Assembly (NCBI RefSeq): GCF_006715005.1 | Contig: NZ_VFMJ01000001.1 | Span: 5,084,001 to 5,148,000, forward strand | Length of the DNA: 64,000 nucleotides | Direction of reading: 5' to 3' | Source: Serratia marcescens | Lineage (GTDB): Bacteria > Pseudomonadota > Gammaproteobacteria > Enterobacterales > Enterobacteriaceae | Shown: one piece after another, positions 8,115 through 19,800 of the stretch | Layout: the number at the start of each line of letters is the position of its first letter | How positions within the stretch are numbered: the first letter of the stretch is position 1 | Translations under genes and position numbers: made by a program | The notes under the pieces: model-generated | What the model was told of the DNA's origin: nothing | The model's input: only the letters and a program-made list of their open reading frames with translations | Database searches by the model: none

Positions 8115-9002
8115 CTACTTGAGCGGCGGCCAGTAGTCACGGCAGCAGGCGATCCAAGCCTGCGCGCTGTGCGACAGGTAGCTGCCCTGGCGCCAGATCA
8201 GCCCGATTTTCCACTCCATGCGCGGCTCCAGCGGCAGCCAGACCAGGTTTTCCTTGTCCAGCCAGCGGCAGACCGGCTCCGGCAGCATGGCGATGCCCAC
8301 GCCGGCCTGCACCATCGAGGCGAGGAAATCCCACTGGCCGCTGCGCACCGCGATTTGCGGTTCAAAACCGGCCTGGCGAAACGCCTTCATCAGCATCTTG
8401 TACAGCGCAAAGTCTTCGTTATAAATCAGGATCGGGCTGTCGGCCAATTCGGTGATATTGATGCTGGTGCGGTTGAGCCACTGCGGCGTGCGCGGTGCCA
8501 CCACGCACATCGGATGGCCCAGCAGCGGCAGAAAGGTCAGCGGCTGTTCCGAATCGAAGGGTAACACCGTCATCGCCAGATCCAGTTCGCCGGACATCAC
8601 CGCCTGTTCGACCGACAGCCCGCCCAGCTCGGAAATCTTCAATTCGATGCCGGGGTAGGTTTGGCGAAAGCGGCGGATCAAATCGGCGATCTGCCTGCCC
8701 ACCATGGGCGGAATGCCCAGCCGCAGCACGCCCTTTTTCACCGAGCTGATGTCTTCCAGCTCCGCCTCCAGTTGCCGGAATTCGTCGAGGATCGTCAGGC
8801 CGCGCTGATACACCGCCTGGCCGCTGTCGGTCAGGCGCAGCTTGCGGCCTTCGCGGATCAGCAGCGTGCACTCCAGCTCTTCCTCCAGATGCCGCAGCAT
8901 CTTGCTGATGGTGGGCTGGGTGACGAACAGTTTTTCCGCGGCGCGGGTGAAGCTTTGCTGGCGCACCACTTCAACGAAGTAGCGCAGGGTGCGGACATCC
9001 AC
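8115..9002 (-). CDS. LysR-family regulator, CidR-like
   Basis: This 295-residue LysR-type regulator has an N-terminal winged helix-turn-helix (about 1-60: TLRYFVEVVRQQSFTRAAEK, TQPTISKMLRHLE) and a periplasmic-binding-like effector domain. It starts at GTG 9002, preceded by AAGGAG at good spacing. It is transcribed divergently from the cidA/cidB-type pair 140 bp away. In Bacillus and Staphylococcus a LysR protein (CidR) activates cidAB in response to acetate or overflow metabolism, so the arrangement supports the same local role here; that is inference from context. Confidence 0.82.
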   Translation of the reverse strand: MDVRTLRYFVEVVRQQSFTRAAEKLFVTQPTISKMLRHLEEELECTLLIREGRKLRLTDSGQAVYQRGLTILDEFRQLEAELEDISSVKKGVLRLGIPPMVGRQIADLIRRFRQTYPGIELKISELGGLSVEQAVMSGELDLAMTVLPFDSEQPLTFLPLLGHPMCVVAPRTPQWLNRTSINITELADSPILIYNEDFALYKMLMKAFRQAGFEPQIAVRSGQWDFLASMVQAGVGIAMLPEPVCRWLDKENLVWLPLEPRMEWKIGLIWRQGSYLSHSAQAWIACCRDYWPPLK

Positions 9003-9142
9003 GTTAGGGTTCTCCTTGGGGACGCTACCGGCGGGAAACTATTCCCGGACGGCATGATGTTGATAATTTTAATTCATTTCAGGCGTGGTTTCCCGGCTGC
9101 GTATACTGTAGGCCGTTAATTTATTGTTTGAGGTCATTTTTC

Positions 9143-9565
9143 ATGTCTCTGGCGTTACGCCGCGTTGCCCCCTCCCTGCTGACCCGCCTGCAGGTGCCGA
9201 TTCAGGTGGCGTTGTATGCGGCGCTGTTCCTGATCGCCGATCGCCTGGTGCAACAATTCCACCTGCCGCTCCCCGCCAATATCGTCGGTATGCTGATGCT
9301 GCTGGCGCTGATCCTGCTGCGCATTCTGCCGCTGAGCTGGGTCAAGGCCGGCTCCCGCTGGCTGCTGGCGGAAATGCTGCTGTTCTTCGTGCCGGCGGTA
9401 GTGGCGGTGGTCAACTATGCCCAGTTGCTGATGGTCGAGGGCTGGAAGATCTTTCTGGTGATCGCGGTCAGCACCATGCTGACGCTGGGCGCCACCGGGC
9501 TGGTGGTGGACAGGGTGTATCGGCTGGAGATTTGGCTGCAGCGACGGAAGCAGCGCCATGAATGA
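9143..9565 (+). CDS. cidA: CidA/LrgA family holin-like membrane protein
   Basis: This 140-residue integral membrane protein has four hydrophobic helices and the family pattern QVALYAALFLIADRLVQQF, LPLPANIVGMLMLLALILL and LLFFVPAVVAVVNY. ATG 9143 is used because GAGG sits about nine bases upstream and the extra residues of the longer frame are not conserved. CidA/LrgA proteins work with CidB/LrgB partners in murein hydrolase control, programmed lysis, or small-metabolite export. The next gene, cidB, starts eight bases before this one ends, so the two form an operon. Confidence 0.88.
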   Translation: MSLALRRVAPSLLTRLQVPIQVALYAALFLIADRLVQQFHLPLPANIVGMLMLLALILLRILPLSWVKAGSRWLLAEMLLFFVPAVVAVVNYAQLLMVEGWKIFLVIAVSTMLTLGATGLVVDRVYRLEIWLQRRKQRHE

Positions 9566-10247
9566 TTTTATCCTTAGCCTGGCCTGTTTTCTGGCGACGC
9601 TGGCGCTGTACTTCGCCAACAAGAAGCTGTATCGCCGCCGCCGCACGTTACTGCTGATGCCGTTGGTACTGACGCCGATGATCCTGGTGCTGCTGCTGGT
9701 GGTCACCCACATCTCCTATCAGGACTATATCGGTGAAACCCACTGGCTGCTGTGGCTGCTGGGGCCGGCAACCATCGCTTTCGCGGTACCGGTGTATGAG
9801 AACCTGCATATCATCCGCCGCCACTGGCTATCGCTGACCGCCGGCGTAACGACGGCGGTGCTGGTAGCGGTATACAGCTCGGTATGGCTGGCGCGCCTGC
9901 TGACGCTGCCGGAAGAGGTGCAGCGCAGCCTGGCGGTGCGTTCGATCACTACGCCGTTCGCGCTGGAGGCCGCCAAACAGATGGGCGGGCAACCGGACCT
10001 GGTGGCGCTGTTCGTGGTGATCACCGGGGTATTCGGCATGGCGGTAGGCGATATTCTGTTTCTGCGGTTGGCGGTGCGTAGCCGCCTGGCCAAGGGGGCC
10101 GGGTTTGGCGCATCGTCGCACGGCGCCGGCACCGCTCGCGCTTATGAGCTGGGGCCACAGGAAGGCGTGGTGTCGAGCCTGGTGATGATGCTGGCCGGCA
10201 TTATCACGGTGGTGGCCGCGCCGTTGATCGGTCGGCTGATGTGGTAA
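9558..10247 (+). CDS. cidB: CidB/LrgB family membrane protein
   Basis: This 229-residue polytopic protein belongs to the LrgB/CidB/YohK family: FILSLACFLATLALYFANKKLY at the start, the LLGPATIAFAVPVYEN segment, RSITTPFALEAAKQMGG and VFGMAVGDILFLRLAVRS in the core, and a final hydrophobic helix. It overlaps cidA by eight bases, so the two are translated as a pair, and ends at a strong terminator. It probably forms the partner channel or exporter of CidA. Confidence 0.9.
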   Translation: MNDFILSLACFLATLALYFANKKLYRRRRTLLLMPLVLTPMILVLLLVVTHISYQDYIGETHWLLWLLGPATIAFAVPVYENLHIIRRHWLSLTAGVTTAVLVAVYSSVWLARLLTLPEEVQRSLAVRSITTPFALEAAKQMGGQPDLVALFVVITGVFGMAVGDILFLRLAVRSRLAKGAGFGASSHGAGTARAYELGPQEGVVSSLVMMLAGIITVVAAPLIGRLMW

Positions 10248-10255
10248 GACCTCTC

Positions 10256-10281
10256 GGGGCGGGCTCTGCCGCCCCATTTTT
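10256..10281 (+). terminator. Rho-independent terminator of cidAB
   Basis: A perfect 7-bp stem GGGGCGG / CCGCCCC with loop GCTCTG, then ATTTTT, lies nine bases past the cidB stop. Confidence 0.9.
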
Positions 10282-10844
10282 GGGAACGGTGCCGTTGATG
10301 GACGCCAGAAAAAACGAAGAAATTTTTCAGCATAATTTTTCCCATCGTTATAACAAAAAACGATAGATGCGCCGCAGGCAAAATCGCCGCCCATTTTAAA
10401 TGGCAATGAATTAATTAATAGGTAAATTATTTTTATTGAAACAATAAAGTATAACTTATTGATATGGAGAGGCTCTTATCGTAAGTATTGTTGCACATTA
10501 ACTGTGGTGAATAATACAAAAGAATATGAGTTTCTCTATAATTATATCGGATTAATACAAGAGGAATTCGCTCGTCATCCCTGAGTAATATCGGGGAAAT
10601 AAAATGGTCATTTATTCCCTTTCGCACATTTCGCCAAAAAAAATATCCTCTCCTATACTTCACAGCTCTACAAATTGAGGCACAGGGGGGAACCTCTGGA
10701 TTAACCATTTCATTCTTTCTTAGTTGGGGGAGACCCAGCTTTTCTACGGTTTTTTATTCTGACTTGAACTGTCGGACGGCCAGGCTTTGCCTAAATCCGG
10801 ACGGTCCCTTTCATTAACGTAATGAAAACGTGCTAGAGAATATT
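10282..10844 (+). promoter_or_regulatory. AT-rich upstream region of the peptide synthetase
   Basis: This 563-base stretch carries no convincing gene. It is much richer in A and T than its neighbours, especially 10390-10680. Near the start codon it turns GC-rich, with short inverted repeats around 10770-10810 (AGGC-TTT-GCCT; GGACGGTCC). The promoter of the synthetase must lie here, but no single -35/-10 pair stands out. Such AT-rich leaders are typical targets of H-NS-type silencing. Confidence 0.5.
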
Positions 10845-13800
10845 ATGAACAAACAAACTGATGTGAAGAGTGGGGAATTCCGTACGGGTGCTCAGGCCGC
10901 GGCGGGGAAAGTCGAACTGCACGAAATAACGACCGCGCAGCGTGAACTCTGGCTGGGGGAGAACATCTCCAAAGAGTTGTCGTTCAATATCTGGGGCTAT
11001 GGGCAGGTTGACGGGCCTCTCGACGTTAAGCTCCTGCGGCAAGCCATCGATGCCATCGTCGAAGAAACGCCGGCTCTGCAAGCGCATTTTGTGGAAAAAG
11101 ACGGTGAGCTTTATCAATACCGCGCGCCACGTACACATGAGCCGCTGTTCACACTCGATTTCAGTAAAGAACCTGACCCTCTGCAAGCGGCCAGACGTTG
11201 GATGGTGGCGGATGCGGCGCTGCCGCGCCGCGCCACAGGAGAGGAACCTTTTAGTTTTTATGTGATTACGCTCGCTCCGCAGCGCTATGTCCTCTATCGG
11301 CGTTTCCACCATATGATCACCGACGGCCGCAGCGCCGAGGAAGTGATGCGGCGCATCGCGGCTTACTATAATGCGCTGGCGTCCGGTGGCGTCATCCCTG
11401 AGTTCGCCAACTGCAATTTCTCTCTGCTTTATGAAAACGACATCAAATACCGCGACTCCTCACGCTTTTCTTCCGATCAGGCTTTTTGGCGGGAATATAC
11501 CGCCGCCGCACCGCAGAGTTTGTCACGCAGAGCGATATTGACCCCGGACGCCGCGATGCACCGCAATATGCAGCTGCTGGAAAAAGACGCATTGGATCAG
11601 CTGCAACAACAAGCCGACAATATCGGCGTACACCGCGCACATATATTGGCCGCCGCCGTAGCATTATGTTTCTACAGTTTGACCGGCAGTGAATATCTTA
11701 ATTTCAGCATGCCGGTGACCGGGACAAGAGAACGAAACAGTATTGGTATGACCTCCAACGTTGTCCCTTTGATTATCAAGGTTGAACCCCAGCTGAGTCT
11801 GGCTGAATTTATCCAGAAAGTGGCGGCTGAAATAGCGAAAGTGGTTCGCCACCAGTTATATCGGGGAGAGGACATTCGGCGTGATAATGGCGCGACGGAT
11901 TCCGCCTGGTTTGGCCCTTCAATTAACATTGTTTCTTTCGACCACGGCGATCCTTTCTGGGGGTGCCGCACCCGTTGGTATTATGGTGGGAATATTCCGT
12001 CCGGCGATCTACAGATTATGCTGTACGAAGACCAGCAGGCCAATGAGCTGGATGTCACTTTTTCTGATGCCGCTTATGCGAATTCATTAGGCGATCTGGA
12101 TGTTCTACAGCGCCGTTTCCAGTTTGTTTTACGGGCGCTGAACGCTTCAACGACGGAAACGATCGAAGCGTTGGATCGGCAGGTGGCAACGTTGGCGGAT
12201 GCCGAGGCCGGCGGCAGCTTTTACACCAACCGTCGGCAACCGCCTGCCGGCGGCATCATTCGTTGGGATCGCCCGGCTGAGGCGCTGCAGCGCCTGGTGA
12301 GCTCGCTGAGCCATGGCGCGGGATGCGCGGCGAAGATCCTGCTGGCGGAGCGTGTGCTGGGCGTGACGGCGCTGCAGGCGGTGAGCGATGAAAGGCAGGC
12401 CGAACCCGGTACCCTGTTGCACATCGAGGCCGACGGCTGGGCGATCGCCGCGAACCCCGGCGTGGTGCGCGTCGGGCCGTTCTTGCGCGCCGACGGATCT
12501 GTTCAGCCAGGCGATGTGCTGGCGCAGGCCTGCGGCCTGTCTGTCGGCTCGATCTTGCCGACGATTAACGCTGCCGAAGCCTCGCGGTTAGGCGCGGCGT
12601 ATGGCGCCAGCGCCGATAGCGCCGCTTTTTGGCAACCGCGCCTGACGCGCTACTATCCGGCGCCGTTCCCGCCGGGGCCTGGCCGCCAGGCGGGCATTCC
12701 CGCACGCTGGCAGGCGACGGCCTGGCAGCGCCTGGAAAAAATTGCCGGTGAGCAGGTGCTGGCGGCAGCAACCCTGTATCTGGCGCGCATGTGCAATGAA
12801 ACCGATTTTCAGCTGGGGTGGATCACCCCGGACGATCGGGATTGGGGACGTTGGGCTCACCTGAGCGCGCGCGTGCTGCCGCTGCAGGTCTCTGTTGATT
12901 CCGCCGGTAATTTCCAGCAGGCATTGGCCGCGCTGGAGCAGGAATACGGCCAGTTGCGCGCTCATGCCGATTATCACCCCGCATTGCTGACGCGCGATGC
13001 GGATCTGCGAGCGTCTCAGGTTTGGCCGACGGCGGTATCGATCGTCAGCCGGCGCTCGGCGCAGGGGGTGCAGCCGGAAGACGAGGGCGTTGCCGCCATT
13101 ATAGACTCCGGCTCGCGCGCGGTGTTGCAAATCTGTAAGGCTGACGGTGCCTTCCGCTGGGTATACGACGCCGCCTCCGTGGCTGACGAACAGATGTTGC
13201 GTGCGACACAACATTTGCTGATGTTGCTCAACGATGCAGTGAGAGCGGGTACTCATCGTCGTACTGTCGGCGAACTCAATCTGGTTTCCGAGGAAGAACG
13301 CGCGCAGTTGCTGCAGGGCCTCAATCACACCGTCGCTTCACATTCGCCGGCGGCTTGTCTGCACCGGCTGTTCGAAGCGCAGGTCAAACGGACGCCGGAG
13401 GCGATCGCGGTGACGTACGGCGATGACAGCCTGACCTACGCGGAATTGAATACCCGGGCGAACCGTTGGGCCCATCGGCTGGTAGCGCTTGGCGTGCAGC
13501 CGGACAGCCTGGTGGCGCTGTGCGCCGGACGAGGTCTGCCGATGCTGGTCGGGCTGCTGGGGATCCTCAAAGCCGGCGGCGCCTATGTGCCGCTGGATCC
13601 TGCCTATAGCGGCGAGCGGCTACAGTACATCCTGGCGGACTCAGCGCCGGTGCTGCTGTTGGCGGATGAACTTGGCCGACAAGCGCTGGGCGACTGCGAG
13701 GTGCCGGTACTGGCGCTGGAACAGCCGTTGACGGGGGAAAACGGCGATCTGCAGGACGTCGGGATACGCCCGTCGCACCTGGCGTATGTGATTTATACCT

Positions 13801-16800
13801 CCGGCTCGACCGGCAAACCCAAAGGGGTGATGGTGGAGCACCGACAGGTCGCGCGGCTGTTCAGCGCGACGAACGCCTGGTTCAACTTTAGCGCTGCCGA
13901 CAAATGGTGCCTGTTCCATTCATTCGCCTTCGACTTCTCGGTTTGGGAGATCTGGGGCGCCTGGTTGTATGGTGGCCAGCTGTTCGTCGTACCGCAGGCG
14001 ATCGCCCGTTCGGCACCGGATTTTTATCATTTCGTCTGCCGCAGCGGCATCACGGTATTGAACCAGACACCGAGCGCCTTCAAGGCCTTTATCCAGGCTC
14101 AGGCTCAGGCGCACAGCGAAGCGCGCCAGCAGCTACGCGAGATCGTGTTCGGTGGCGAAATGCTGAAGCCTTCCGATCTCGCGCCGTGGTTTGCTCATCC
14201 AGAGAACCGGCAGACCCGATTGGTCAATATGTACGGCATCACCGAGACCACGGTGCACGTGACTTATCGGCCGCTGTCGGCGCAGGATACGGCGATTACC
14301 ACCAGTCCGATCGGCAGCCGCATCCCGGATTTGCGCTTGTATCTGCTGGGTGCCGACGGTGAACCGGTGCCGATGGGGGCAATCGGCGAATTGTACGTCG
14401 GCGGTGAAGGGGTGGCGCGGGGTTATCTGAACCGGCCCGAATTAACGGCGGAACGTTTCCTCGATGATCCTTTCAACCGGGCGCCGGGTGCGCGCATGTA
14501 CCGTACCGGCGATCTGGCGCGCTATCTGCCGGGTGGCGATATCGAATATCTGGGGCGCAATGACCAGCAGGTAAAAATCCGCGGTTTCCGCATCGAATGC
14601 GGCGAGGTGGAAGCGCAGCTGAGTACCGAGCCGCGCGTGCGCAGCGTAGCCGTGGACGCGATTGACGATGGCGACGGGGGTAAGCGACTGGTGGCGTGGG
14701 TGGTGCCGGCGCCGGAGGCCGAACGCGCTACGCTGGCGACCGGATTGCGCCAGCATCTGCAGGCGCGGTTGCCGGATTATATGGTGCCGGCGGCTTACGT
14801 TTGGCTGGAAGCGTTGCCGCTGACCGGCAACGGCAAATTGGACAAGCGGGCGCTGCCGGTGCCGCAGGTCGATGCCTATGTGCGCGAAGCCTATGCGCCA
14901 CCGCAGGGCGAGGCGGAAAACCTGCTGGCGGCTATCTGGCGCGAGCTGTTGGGCGTAGAGCGCGTCGGTCGCTATGACCACTTCTTCGAACTGGGCGGGC
15001 ATTCACTGATGGCGGTGCGCCTGGCTAACCGCGTGCAACAAGCCGGATGGCAGTTACCGTTGCAGGCGCTGTTCGCCAGCCCGGTACTGCACGTGCTGGC
15101 GCAGGCGCTGGAGGTTGCGCCGACTCAGGAACCGCTGCCGATACTGCCGGTGGCGCGCGATGGGGAATTGCCGTTGTCGTTCGCCCAGCAACGGCTGTGG
15201 TTCCTGACCCAGTTGGAGGGGATGAGCGAAACCTACCATATCCCCCTGGCGTTGCGGCTGCGCGGTCGGTTGGACCGGCAGGCGCTGCAACACAGCCTGG
15301 ACGCGCTCTATGCGCGCCATGAATCGCTGCGTAGTCGGTTCATCACCCGGGAAGATCGGCCGCAGGTACAGATTTTGCCGGCTAACGGCTTACCGCTCGC
15401 GTTCCACGATCTGCGACATCACCCCGCGCAAGCCGAAACGCTTTGCCGCCAGGCGGCCACTCAGGCGTTCGATTTGACGCAGGGGCCGCTGGTGCGTACC
15501 GCACTGATCCGCCTGGCTGATGAGGAGCACCTGTTCCTGCTCACCTGTCATCACATCGTCTCCGACGGTTGGTCGACCGGCATTCTGCTGCGTGAGCTGG
15601 GGGCGTTGTACGGTGCTTTCCGCCGCGGCGATGCCGATCCGCTGCCGCTGCCGACGCTGCAATACCCGGATTACGCCGCCTGGCAGCGTCGCTATCTGAC
15701 GCCAGAGCGGTTGGCGGCGCAGGCGAAATACTGGCGCGAAACGCTGAGCGATGCGCCGGCGCTGCTGACGCTGCCAACCGACCGGCCGCGTCCGACGGTG
15801 CAGTCTTTCAGCGGCGGGGAGGTGCCGATCGCGATAGACGCCGAGCTGACGCAGGCGCTGCGGCAGTTCAGCCGGCAGCATGGCGGCACGCTGTTCATGA
15901 CGGTGCTGGCGGCCTGGAGCCTGGTGCTGGCGCGCATGGCCGGGCAGCAGGAGCTGGTGATCGGCACGCCGGAGGCCAACCGTGGCCGGTTGGAAACCGA
16001 ATCGTTGGTCGGCTTCTTCGTCAGTACGCTGGCGCTGCGCATCGATCTTCGTGACGATCCGGATCTGCCGACGCTGATCGCGCGGATCCGTCACACGGTG
16101 CTGACGGCGCAGGAAAATCGCGATCTGCCGTTCGAGCAGGTGGTGGAGCTGGTTAATCCTCCGCGCCATCTGGGCTATACCCCGCTGTTCCAGGTGATGC
16201 TGGCCTGGCAGGACGGCTCGGTGCGCGATATTCCGCTGCCTGGGCTGCAGGCCGAGCTGGCCGGGCTGGAATACAGCGCGGCGAAGTTTGATCTGACGCT
16301 CGACTTGGCCGATACCGGCGAAGGCATCAGCGGCACGCTGAATTTCGCCACGGCGTTGTTCGATCGCGCCACCGCTGAACGCTACGGCGTTTACCTGATT
16401 CAGGCGCTGCGGGCGATGACGCTGAATAACGCTCGGTCGGTATCCCATATCGATTTGCTGCCGCTCGCCGAACGGGAGCATCTGCTGCATGGCTGGAACC
16501 GTACCGAGCGTGACTACCCGCTGGATCAGACCCTGGCGACGCTGTTCGAGCAGCAGGTGCGCCGCACGCCGGACGCCATCGCGCTGGTGAGTGGAACGGA
16601 AAGCCTGAGCTACGCCCAGCTGAACGCCCGCGCCAACCGGCTGGCGCACGCGCTGATAGCGCGCGGCGTCGGCCCGGACAGCCGGGTGGCGGTGTGCGCC
16701 GAACGCGGCCTGAACATGGTGACGGCGCTGTTCGGTATCCTCAAGGCCGGCGGCGCCTATGTGCCGCTCGATCCGGCCTATCCGGGCGAGCGCCTGCAGT

Positions 16801-19800
16801 ACATCCTGCAGGATGCCGACCCGGTGCTGCTGCTGGCGGACGCCACCGGCCGGGCGGCGCTGGGCGAGCCTGCGACGCCGCAGCTGGCGCTGGAGGCGGC
16901 ATTGCCGGAGACGCTGAGCGCCGAGAACCCGGAACGGCGCGCGCAGGCGTCGCACCTGGCGTACGTGATTTACACCTCGGGTTCGACCGGTAAACCGAAG
17001 GGCGCGATGAACGAACACCGCGGGGTGGTCAACCGGCTGGTGTGGATGCAGGAGGCCTACGGCCTGACGGCGGCGGACACGGTGTTGCAAAAAACGCCGT
17101 TCGGCTTCGACGTCTCGGTGTGGGAGTTCTTCTGGCCGCTGATGGTCGGCGCGCGCCTGGTGATGGCGAAGCCGGAAGGGCACAAGGATCCGGACTACCT
17201 GAGCCGCGCGATCGAACAGTACGGCGTCACCACGCTGCACTTTGTGCCGTCGATGCTGCAAAGCTTCCTGGCGGACGGGCAGGCGGCGACGCGCTGCGAC
17301 AAGGTGGTGCGGGTGATGTGCAGCGGGGAAGCGCTGCCGGCGGCGCTGGTGGCGGAGTTTTACCGCCGGCTGCCGCAGGCGGAGTTGCATAACCTGTATG
17401 GGCCGACGGAGGCGGCGGTGGACGTTACCGCCTGGCACTGTTCGCGGGAGGCGGACCGGGTGTCGGTGCCGATCGGGCGGCCGATCGCCAACACGCGTAT
17501 CTACCTGCTGGACGAGCACGGGCAGCCGGTGCCGCTGGGGGCGGTGGGCGAGCTGTATATCGGCGGGGTGCAGGTGGCGCGGGGCTATCTGAATCGGCCC
17601 GAATTGACGGCGGAGCGCTTCCTGAGCGATCCGTTCGCGCCGGGCGGGCGAATGTACCGCACCGGTGACGTGGCGCGCTATCTGGCGAACGGCGACATCG
17701 AGTACCTGGGGCGCAATGACCAGCAGGTGAAAATCCGCGGCTTCCGCATCGAATGCGGCGAGATAGAGGCGGCGCTGGCAACGCACCCGGCGGTGCGCGA
17801 AGCGGTGGTGGATGCGCGGGCGGTGGGCGACGACAAACGGCTGGTGGCGTGGGTGGTGCCGGCCGCGGACGTGGCGGAAGAGACGCTGGCGGGCGTGCTG
17901 CGGCAGCATCTGAGCGCGGCGCTGCCGGACTATATGGTGCCGTCGGCCTGGGGGGTGGTGGCGGCGTTGCCGCTGTCGCCGAACGGCAAACTGGATCGGC
18001 GGGCGCTGCCGGAGCCGCAGGGGACGCAGAGTCAGGCGGTGTACGAAGCGCCGCAGGGTGAACACGAAACGCTGCTGGCGGCGATCTGGCGCGACCTGCT
18101 GAACGTGGAGCGGGTAGGCCGCCACGACAACTTCTTCGAACTGGGCGGCCACTCGCTGCTGGCGGTGAAGTTGATGGCTCAACTGCGGCGTGCCGGTTGG
18201 GGAGCGAACGTGCAGACGTTGTTCTCAACGCCGACGCTGTCGGCGTTGGCGCAGGCGATGAGCGCGCAGGGTGAGATCGAGATACCGGAAAACCGGATCT
18301 TACCGGGCGGCGCCTCCATTACGCCGGAGATGTTGCCGCTGGCGACGCTGAGCCAGGCGGAGATCGACGCGGTGGTGGCACAGGTGCCGGGTGGCGTGGC
18401 CAACGTACAGGACATCTACGCCTTGTCGCCGCTGCAGGAGGGGATTTTGTTCCACCATCTGCTGGCGGAACAGGGCGACCCGTACCAGCTGTCTGCGGTA
18501 TTACGTTTCGACAGTCGTGCGCGCCTGGACGCCTGGCTGGCGGCGATGCAGCAGGTGATCGATCGCCATGACATTCTGCGCACCGCGTTCATCACGCAGG
18601 GCGTGTCCTCGCCGGTGCAGGTGGTGTGGCGCAAGGCCGAGCTGGCGCTGAGCGAGCGGCGTTTCGATCCGGCTGAGGGTACGATTTGGCAACAGCTGGC
18701 GGCCAGTTTTGATCCGCTGCATCAGCGGCAGGATCTGACCCGTGCGCCGCTGCTCAATTTTACCGTCGCGCAGGAGGAAGACGGCTGCTGGTGCGCTTTG
18801 CAGCAGTGGCATCATCTGATTGGCGATCACTCCACGCTGGCCTTCATGGAGCAAGAGGTCAGCGAGATCCTCGCCGGCCGTGGCGCACAGCTGGGCGCCG
18901 CCCAGCCGTTCCGCAATGCGGTGGCGCAGGCGCGCCTGACGCTCAGCGAAGCAGAACATGAAAGCTTCTTCCGCGACATGTTGGCGGATATCAGCGAGCC
19001 GGTGCTGCCGTTTGGCCTGAGCGATGTGCATGGTGAAGGACGGCAAATCGTCAGCCGCTACCAGGCGCTCTCTTCGGCGCTGAATCTGCGATTGCGACGT
19101 CAGGCGCGGCGGCTGGGCGTCAGCCTGGCCAGCCTGTGCCACCTGGCCTGGGCGCAGGTGCTGGCGCGCGTCAGCGGGCGAGACGCGGTCGTGTTCGGCA
19201 CCGTATTGCTGGGTCGCCTGCAGGGCGGCGAAGGCGCGGAACGGGCATTGGGGTTGTTTATCAACACATTGCCACTGCGCCTGGACATCGATCGGCGAGG
19301 CGCGGAGGCGGCGGCAAGGGAGGCGCATGTGCGGCTGAGCGGGCTGCTGGCGCATGAACATGCGCCGCTGGCATTGGCGCAGCGCTGCAGCGGCGTCAGC
19401 CCTGGGGCGCCGCTGTTCAGTGCCTTGCTCAACTATCGCCATAACAACGGCGAGGCAGTGTCGTTACCGGAAGGTGTCAGCTTGCTGAGCGCCGAAGAGC
19501 GCACCAACTATCCGTTTGTGTTATCGGTGGAGGACGGCGGCGATTCGCTCGGCATTACGGCGCAGGTGACAGAGACGGTCGATGCCCAGCGGGTGTGCGA
19601 CTATATGGCGCAGGCGCTGGGCTCGCTGGCGCAAGCGCTGGAGCAGGCACCGGAAACGCCGGTATGTTCACTGGCGGTGGTGCCTGAGGCGGAACGCGAA
19701 CTGCTGCTGCATGGCTGGAACCGCACCGAGCGTGACTACCCGCTGGATCAGACCCTGGCGGCGCTGTTCGAGCAGCAGGTGCGCCGCACGCCGGACGCCA

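Noticed and set aside
10433-10708. 91-residue minus-strand frame in the AT-rich leader of the synthetase
   Set aside because: No ribosome site, no motif and irregular composition; treated as non-coding.
10764-10784. lux-box-like dyad CTG-TCGGACGGC-CAG upstream of the synthetase
   Set aside because: The spacer between CTG and CAG is 9 bases rather than the usual 10, and the flanks do not match, so a quorum-sensing site cannot be supported.
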